Shown here: one piece after another, positions 59,291 through 64,000 of the stretch
Layout: each line of letters starts with the position of its first letter
Position numbering within the stretch: the stretch's first letter is position 1
DNA from: Clostridia bacterium
Lineage (GTDB): Bacteria; Bacillota; Clostridia; Monoglobales; Monoglobaceae
DNA length: 64,000 nucleotides
Reading direction: 5' to 3'
Assembly: GCA_017622215.1 (NCBI GenBank)
Contig: JAGARO010000013.1
Coordinates: forward strand, 1-64,000
Position numbers and translations under genes: made by a program
The notes under the pieces: model-generated
Told to the model about the DNA's origin: nothing
Databases searched by the model: none
What the model saw: only the letters and a program-made list of their open reading frames with translations

Positions 59291-59318
59291 AAGGCAGTTC
59301 CAAAAATGGAACTGCCTT
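59291..59318 (+). terminator. Bidirectional terminator between galK and the EF-G2 gene
   Basis: A perfect 12-bp stem AAGGCAGTTCCA/TGGAACTGCCTT (59291-59302 with 59307-59318) with an A/T tract on both sides. Confidence 0.9.
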
Positions 59319-59324
59319 ATTTTA

Positions 59325-61385
59325 TTATTTATTACTTTCTGCAATTACTTTTTCAACTACGTTTGGTGGGGCGTCCTGATATCTTTCAAATTCAAATTCA
59401 TAATAGCCCTTACCCTGTGTAATTGACCACAAATCTGACGAATATGAATGCATCATTGCCATTGGAATTTCACCCTCAATAAGTGTAGTTCCGTCGCCCT
59501 GCGGTGTCATACCAAGCATCTGTCCGCGACGCTTATTTATATCACCGATTATATCTCCGGTATAGCCATCAGGAACGCATACCTTTAACTTTCCAACAGG
59601 CTCAAGCAAAACGGGACTTGCCTGTTCCATACCTGCTTTGAACGCCTGGGCTGCGGCTGTCTTAAACGCCATTTCAGATGAGTCAACCGGATGATATGAG
59701 CCGTCAACAAGAGTTGCCTTTAAGCCTACCATTGGGTATCCTGCAAGAACACCCTGTTTCATACATTCCTGAAGTCCTTTTTCTACTGCAGGGAAGTAAT
59801 TTTTAGGGACTGAACCTCCGAATACCTTTTCTTCAAAAAGCAAACCGTCATCGTACGGCTCAAATTCAATCCATACATGACCATACTGACCGTGGCCACC
59901 TGACTGTTTCTTATGCTTACCTTCAACCTTTACTGATTTACGAATTGCTTCGCGGTATGCAACCTTTGGCTCTGTTAAATCAACCTCAACTCCGAACTTT
60001 GTTTTAAGCTTATTGACAATAATATCAATATGCTGTTCGCCCATACCTTTAATTATCATCTGGCGGGTTTCTGTATTATTTTCAACTCTGAATGTTTTAT
60101 CTTCATCCATAAGCTTACTCAGGCCCTGACTTATTTTATCTTCGTCGCCCTTCGCCTTTGGCACAACTGCCATTGAGGTATTTGGTTTTGAGAATTCAAT
60201 TCCGTCAATTACAATTCTGTCAGTTACACTGCAAAGTGTATCACCTGTATTTGTTTCAGCAAGCTTTGTAACTGCGCCGATATCCCCTGCGTTCAGCTTT
60301 TCAACTTCAATCTGTTTCTTACCCACAACTGTATAAATTTTACCAATTCTTTCATTTGTGCCTGAAACAGAATTATAAACTGTTGTATCAGGAGTCATAA
60401 TTCCTGAATAAACTTTAAAATATGAAAGCTTACCAACGTATGGGTCAGCAACTGTCTTAAACACGAATGCTGCCAGCGGGTCATTTACATCAATCTTTCT
60501 TCTTGCATCTGAACCGTCTTCTTTATGGGCAATAAAGAAATCATCAGATGAATTAGGAGATGGTAAATAAGCCACAATTGCGTTCATAAGTGATGCAATT
60601 CCAAGCTTATTAAAGGCACTTCCGCAAAGCACAGGAACGATTTCACCTGAGGCTACACCGTTACGGAGAACCTCATAGGTTTCAGCAAGAGTAAATGTGT
60701 CCCCCGCAAAATATCTTTCCATCATCTCTTCAGAGCTTTCTGCAACTGCCTCATTTATCATCTCACGAACAGGAGCAATTTCATCGTCCATTCCATCAGG
60801 AATCGGGGCTGTAACAGTCATATCGCCCATATATTTTCTTGCTTCGCCCTCAACTACATTAACGAAGCCTGTTATTTTTTCTCCCTCACGGATTGGAACC
60901 TGTAAAGGAGCGATTCTCTTTCCGTATTTCTCACGGAGCTGGTCTAAAACTCCGTAATAGTTAACTCTTTCATCGTCAACCTTATTTATAAATATCATCT
61001 TCGGGATTCCTGCGTCCTCAGCGTATTTCCACGCCTTTTCAGCACCAACAGTAAGTCCCGACTTACCACTTAAAACAATTATAGCTGCGTCTGCAACCTT
61101 GATACTTTGCTGTACTTCGCCAACAAAGTCAAAGTATCCGGGGGTATCTATAATATTAAACTTTGTACCATTCCAGTCACATGTAGCTACTGCTGCACTA
61201 ATCGAGAATTTACGCCTGATTTCTTCAGGGTCAAAGTCCATTACGGTATTTCCGTCCTGTGTCTTTCCCATTCTCTCGATTGAACCCGCCGTGTTCAGAA
61301 TTGCTTCTGCCAGCGATGTCTTTCCCGAGTTACCATGTCCTAAAAGACAAAAGTTTTTGATTTTTGATGTGTCATACATTTTCAT
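59325..61385 (-). CDS. EF-G-like GTPase (EF-G2 type)
   Basis: A 686-residue translational GTPase with the EF-G domain order: G domain, domain II, and III-V with AYREAIRKSVKVEGKHKKQS and GGHGQYGHVWIEF. The G1 loop is GHGNSGKTSL where canonical EF-G has AHIDAGKTT, and switch residues differ, marking the second EF-G-like clade of Firmicutes with an unclear role. DTPGYFDF and NKVDDE are the G3 and G4 motifs. The main fusA gene is not here. AAGGAGGG precedes the ATG, and an inverted repeat lies in the leader. Confidence 0.92.
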   Translation of the reverse strand: MKMYDTSKIKNFCLLGHGNSGKTSLAEAILNTAGSIERMGKTQDGNTVMDFDPEEIRRKFSISAAVATCDWNGTKFNIIDTPGYFDFVGEVQQSIKVADAAIIVLSGKSGLTVGAEKAWKYAEDAGIPKMIFINKVDDERVNYYGVLDQLREKYGKRIAPLQVPIREGEKITGFVNVVEGEARKYMGDMTVTAPIPDGMDDEIAPVREMINEAVAESSEEMMERYFAGDTFTLAETYEVLRNGVASGEIVPVLCGSAFNKLGIASLMNAIVAYLPSPNSSDDFFIAHKEDGSDARRKIDVNDPLAAFVFKTVADPYVGKLSYFKVYSGIMTPDTTVYNSVSGTNERIGKIYTVVGKKQIEVEKLNAGDIGAVTKLAETNTGDTLCSVTDRIVIDGIEFSKPNTSMAVVPKAKGDEDKISQGLSKLMDEDKTFRVENNTETRQMIIKGMGEQHIDIIVNKLKTKFGVEVDLTEPKVAYREAIRKSVKVEGKHKKQSGGHGQYGHVWIEFEPYDDGLLFEEKVFGGSVPKNYFPAVEKGLQECMKQGVLAGYPMVGLKATLVDGSYHPVDSSEMAFKTAAAQAFKAGMEQASPVLLEPVGKLKVCVPDGYTGDIIGDINKRRGQMLGMTPQGDGTTLIEGEIPMAMMHSYSSDLWSITQGKGYYEFEFERYQDAPPNVVEKVIAESNK

Positions 61386-61404
61386 TTTTCAACCCTCCTT
61401 ATAT

Positions 61405-61429
61405 ATAAATAACAGAAACTGTTACTTAT
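61405..61429. promoter_or_regulatory. Inverted repeat in the EF-G2 leader
   Basis: ATAAATAACAG (61405-61415) and CTGTTACTTAT (61419-61429) are an 11-bp inverted repeat with one mismatch and a 3-bp spacer, just downstream of the -10. This is a plausible operator or a small RNA hairpin; the regulator is unknown. Confidence 0.4.
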
Positions 61430-61435
61430 ATTCTT

Positions 61436-61464
61436 ATTATACATTATTGTTTCAAGCATTTCAA
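61436..61464 (-). promoter_or_regulatory. Promoter of the EF-G2 gene
   Basis: On the minus strand TTGAAA (61459-61464), 17 bp and TATAAT (61436-61441). Confidence 0.8.
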
Positions 61465-61530
61465 CTAAAAACCAAACAATCTTTTATTATTTTTTTGTGC
61501 ATTTTCGCTAAAAATTTAGCCTTATGTATT

Positions 61531-61558
61531 AAAAAAACACCCTATCGGGTGTTTTTTT
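61531..61558 (-). terminator. Terminator of parE-parC
   Basis: Stem of AAAAAACACCC with GGGTGTTTTTT and loop TATC (61531-61558), with T-runs on both strands, beginning 3 bp past the parC stop. Confidence 0.9.
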
Positions 61559-61561
61559 AAT

Positions 61562-63748
61562 TTACATATCGTCAAATGATAACTGTTCATTGCCTGTGTC
61601 TTCCTGTTTTATAAAGGCACCTTTGGCAGGAATATTCTTTGTTCTGTAATACTTTGCCTCTGTAAACGGACACTCTTCAAGAGTGCAAACCTTATTTACG
61701 ATACTGCCCTTTTTAGAGAGCATTACAGATACGCCCTGAGTATTTTTAGTTGTCTTTAAGGCAATCTGGGAAGTATTAAACACAAGGGCTTTTCCGATAT
61801 TACTGAAGGCACAAAGCTCAATATCCTCTGTTATATAAAGCATTGTAACAAGAGGTGAAGCAAGTGAATATGCGTTAGACAGTTTCTTTCTCTTTGTCTT
61901 TGTTTCATATCCCTTAATATCAACCTTTGCCATTTTACCGTTTTCAAAACAGAATAAAATTGAGCCCTTATAGTCGCTTGTTACAATCATCCCCACAACA
62001 TCCTCTCCGCTTTCCATACCGAGAAGATTTGGCAGATATTCGCCAATCTGACTTGCACGGCAGTCAGGGATATCGTGGACTCTTGTTTTATAAACATCAC
62101 CGCTTGAGGCAAACATAAGAACGTGGTCTGTGTTATTTACCTCAATTTCCTGTATAATCTCGTCCTCTTCCTTAAGCTTATGCTCACCGCTCATACGAAG
62201 TGCCTGAACTGAGATTTTCTTAATATAATTATGCTTTGTACGGTAGAGCCTACACCTGAATTCAGGGATTGTTTCTTCTGCCACAACCTCAGTTGCCTCT
62301 TCCTCGGAAACTACTGTTGTACGGCGTTCCTCTCCGTATTTTTTAGCAATCTCTTTGAGCTGTTTCTCGATAACCTTTTCGATTTTCTTTGGACTTTCAA
62401 GCGTACTCTGAAGTTCCTCAATCTCTTTCTTTAAGTTTTCGATATCTGCTGTTCTCTTTAAGATATATTCCTTATTTAAGTTACGGAGCTTGATTTCAGC
62501 AACAAAATCAGCCTGCACTTCGTCAATTCCAAAGCCTTTCATAAGGTTAGGGATTACCATTGCATCTTCTTCTGTTTCCCTTACTATCTTTACAGCTTTA
62601 TCAATATCTAAAAGTATCTTTTCAAGGCCCTCAAGTAAATGTAATCTCTCGCTCTTCTTGCCAATTTCAAATTCAAGGTAACGTCTTACGCTGTTCTTCC
62701 TGAATCTAAGCCATTCGCACAAGATATCATTTACACCTAATACCATTGGCGAGCCTTCAACTAAAATATTAAAATTACATGGGAAAGAATCCTGAAGTGA
62801 AGTATGCTTGAATATCTTTGCCATAACCTTTTCAGGGTCTGTGCCACGCTTTAAGTCGATTGTTATCTTAAGACCCTTTTTATCGGTTTCATCTCGTATA
62901 TCTGAAACTTCCTTAAGTTTATTTCCTTTAATCAAGTCAACAATCTTTTCGATTATCGCTTCAACTGTGGTTGTATAAGGTATTTCATAGATATCAATGC
63001 AGTTCTGCTTCTTATCGTATCTGTACTTACCGCGGAGCTTTATTGAGCCTCTGCCCGTTGTAAATACCTCACGCATTGTTTCCTCATTATAAAGCACCTC
63101 TCCCCCTGTGGAGAAATCAGGTCCCTTTATAATCTCTGTAAGGTCTGCCTCAGGATTTTTCATTACTTCGATTGTGGCATCGCAAATTTCCTTTAAGTTA
63201 AAGCTACAGATATTTGACGCCATACCTACGGCAATACCCTGATTCGGGTTAACTAAAATATTCGGGAATGTTACAGGGAGCAAGGTTGGCTCCTTAAGGT
63301 TTCCGTCGTAGTTATCAACGAAATCTACTGTATTCTTATCGATATTTGCAAAAATTTCATTACAGATGCCTGCAAGCTTTACCTCTGTATATCTTGAGGC
63401 TGCGTACGCCATATCCCTTGAGTACTGCCTACCGAAGTTACCCTTTGACTCTACAAAAGGGTGAAGAAGTGCCTGATGTCCCTCTGTAAGTCTTACCATT
63501 GTTTCGTAAATGGCAGCGTCGCCGTGAGGGTTCAGTTTCATTGTTGAGCCTACAACGTTTGCAGACTTTGTAAGACGCCCTGTTAAAAGTCCCATTTTAT
63601 ACATTGTATAAAGGAGCTTTCTATGGGACGGCTTAAAGCCGTCAATCTCAGGGATTGCTCTTGACACAATTACGCTCATTGCATAAGGCATATAGTTAGT
63701 TTCAAGAGTATCTGTTATATATTGTTCCTGTATAATAGGTTCAGACAT
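61562..63748 (-). CDS. parC: DNA topoisomerase IV subunit A
   Basis: A 728-residue type IIA topoisomerase A subunit. The N-terminal breakage-reunion domain has SRAIPEIDGFKPSHRKLLY, the quinolone-region HGDAAIYETMVRLTEGHQ and the catalytic Tyr in AASRYTEVKLA. A coiled coil (ENLKKEIEELQSTLESPKKI) and a C-terminal beta-propeller follow. It is shorter than typical GyrA, and the gene lies directly after a GyrB/ParE-type gene without dnaA-region neighbours, so ParC is favoured. GGGAGG overlaps the end of parE. Confidence 0.9.
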   Translation of the reverse strand: MSEPIIQEQYITDTLETNYMPYAMSVIVSRAIPEIDGFKPSHRKLLYTMYKMGLLTGRLTKSANVVGSTMKLNPHGDAAIYETMVRLTEGHQALLHPFVESKGNFGRQYSRDMAYAASRYTEVKLAGICNEIFANIDKNTVDFVDNYDGNLKEPTLLPVTFPNILVNPNQGIAVGMASNICSFNLKEICDATIEVMKNPEADLTEIIKGPDFSTGGEVLYNEETMREVFTTGRGSIKLRGKYRYDKKQNCIDIYEIPYTTTVEAIIEKIVDLIKGNKLKEVSDIRDETDKKGLKITIDLKRGTDPEKVMAKIFKHTSLQDSFPCNFNILVEGSPMVLGVNDILCEWLRFRKNSVRRYLEFEIGKKSERLHLLEGLEKILLDIDKAVKIVRETEEDAMVIPNLMKGFGIDEVQADFVAEIKLRNLNKEYILKRTADIENLKKEIEELQSTLESPKKIEKVIEKQLKEIAKKYGEERRTTVVSEEEATEVVAEETIPEFRCRLYRTKHNYIKKISVQALRMSGEHKLKEEDEIIQEIEVNNTDHVLMFASSGDVYKTRVHDIPDCRASQIGEYLPNLLGMESGEDVVGMIVTSDYKGSILFCFENGKMAKVDIKGYETKTKRKKLSNAYSLASPLVTMLYITEDIELCAFSNIGKALVFNTSQIALKTTKNTQGVSVMLSKKGSIVNKVCTLEECPFTEAKYYRTKNIPAKGAFIKQEDTGNEQLSFDDM

Positions 63749-63759
63749 TTTGTTCCTCC

Positions 63760-64000
63760 CTATGATAAATCAGTCATATCAATGTAATTATGACCGTTTT
63801 CTGCTATATAATCTTTTCTTCCGCTTAAGTTATCACCAAGTAGCAAATCAAACACCTGGGCTGTTCTCTCTGCATCTGACGGCATAACTTTTATAAGTCG
63901 TCTTGTTTCAGGGTTCATTGTTGTTTCCCACATCATTTCAGGCTGGTTTTCACCAAGACCCTTTGAACGCTGAATAATCGGTTTTTTATCTCCGATTTTT
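63760..64000 (-). CDS. parE: DNA topoisomerase IV subunit B, C-terminal fragment (cut by window edge)
   Basis: The last 79 codons of a GyrB/ParE-type subunit, running off the window. The TOPRIM-end motif IIQRSKGLGENQPEMMWETT is followed by MNPETRRLIKV and a short tail ending TDLS. The stop (63760-63762) is 11 bp before the parC ATG. Pairing with the ParC-like gene makes ParE more likely than GyrB. Confidence 0.9.
   Translation of the reverse strand, partial: KIGDKKPIIQRSKGLGENQPEMMWETTMNPETRRLIKVMPSDAERTAQVFDLLLGDNLSGRKDYIAENGHNYIDMTDLS

Noticed and set aside
1-64000. CRISPR arrays, insertion sequences, rRNA genes, defence systems
   Set aside because: I saw no regularly spaced repeats, transposase, rRNA or defence signature anywhere in the window.

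Overview
The window is chromosomal DNA from a low-GC, strictly anaerobic Firmicute, most likely a gut-type member of the Clostridia. The evidence is the A/T-rich promoters with 16-17 bp spacers, strong AAGGAGG ribosome sites, frequent TTG/GTG starts, T-box and lysine riboswitch control, a Crh-type HPr, a YtxC-like sporulation protein, and three ferredoxin-coupled systems (Nfn, a Vor-type 2-oxoacid oxidoreductase and indolepyruvate oxidoreductase). Most genes lie on the minus strand. There is no rRNA, CRISPR array or insertion sequence.

Layout. 1-1438: two unrecognised accessory genes beside a CAT-anticodon tRNA, probably the edge of an integrated element. 1581-9934: a hydroxyacid dehydrogenase closing the rimP-nusA-ylxR-ylxQ-infB-rbfA-nrnA-truB-ribF operon. 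10039-13079: pncB-prs-nrdR. 13252-19519: maf-mreB-mreC-mreD-mrdA-minD-mgsA, with no minC, minE or rodA. 19553-20545: an AT-rich acyltransferase. 20622-26762: nfnS-nfnL-nudix-zapA-U32 peptidase-NusG_II-Gx transporter. 27031-29486: lysine-riboswitch-controlled dapA-lysA. 29487-36277: metY-metA-ilvE-ATPase-ferredoxin-vorB-vorA-vorC behind a leader that encodes a 31-residue Met-rich peptide and a terminator. 36316-45124: a seven-gene operon under a tyrosine T-box (symporter, acyl-CoA ligase, IorA, IorB, phenylacetate-CoA ligase, ACT protein, aminotransferase). 45143-51547: ytxC-like, DUF6873, uvrC, crh, rluA, glycosidase-like gene. 51628-59280: tmcAL, rarA, glyA, nth, rpmE, a half-length AroA-like protein, ROK glucokinase and galactokinase. 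59325-64000: an EF-G2-like GTPase, parC and the 3' end of parE.

How the genes fit together. The two amino acid operons between 29.5 and 45.1 kb are the centre of interest. The T-box operon holds all the steps needed to import aryl acids, activate them to CoA thioesters, carboxylate them reductively to arylpyruvates with ferredoxin, and transaminate them to aromatic amino acids. Control by uncharged tRNA-Tyr argues for synthesis (salvage), not degradation. The adjoining operon combines O-acetylhomoserine-based methionine synthesis with a branched-chain aminotransferase and a ferredoxin-linked 2-oxoacid oxidoreductase, so it may do the same for branched-chain acids. Nfn nearby links ferredoxin, NADH and NADPH pools. 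The Met-rich leader peptide and its terminator are the best candidate for an undescribed regulatory device.
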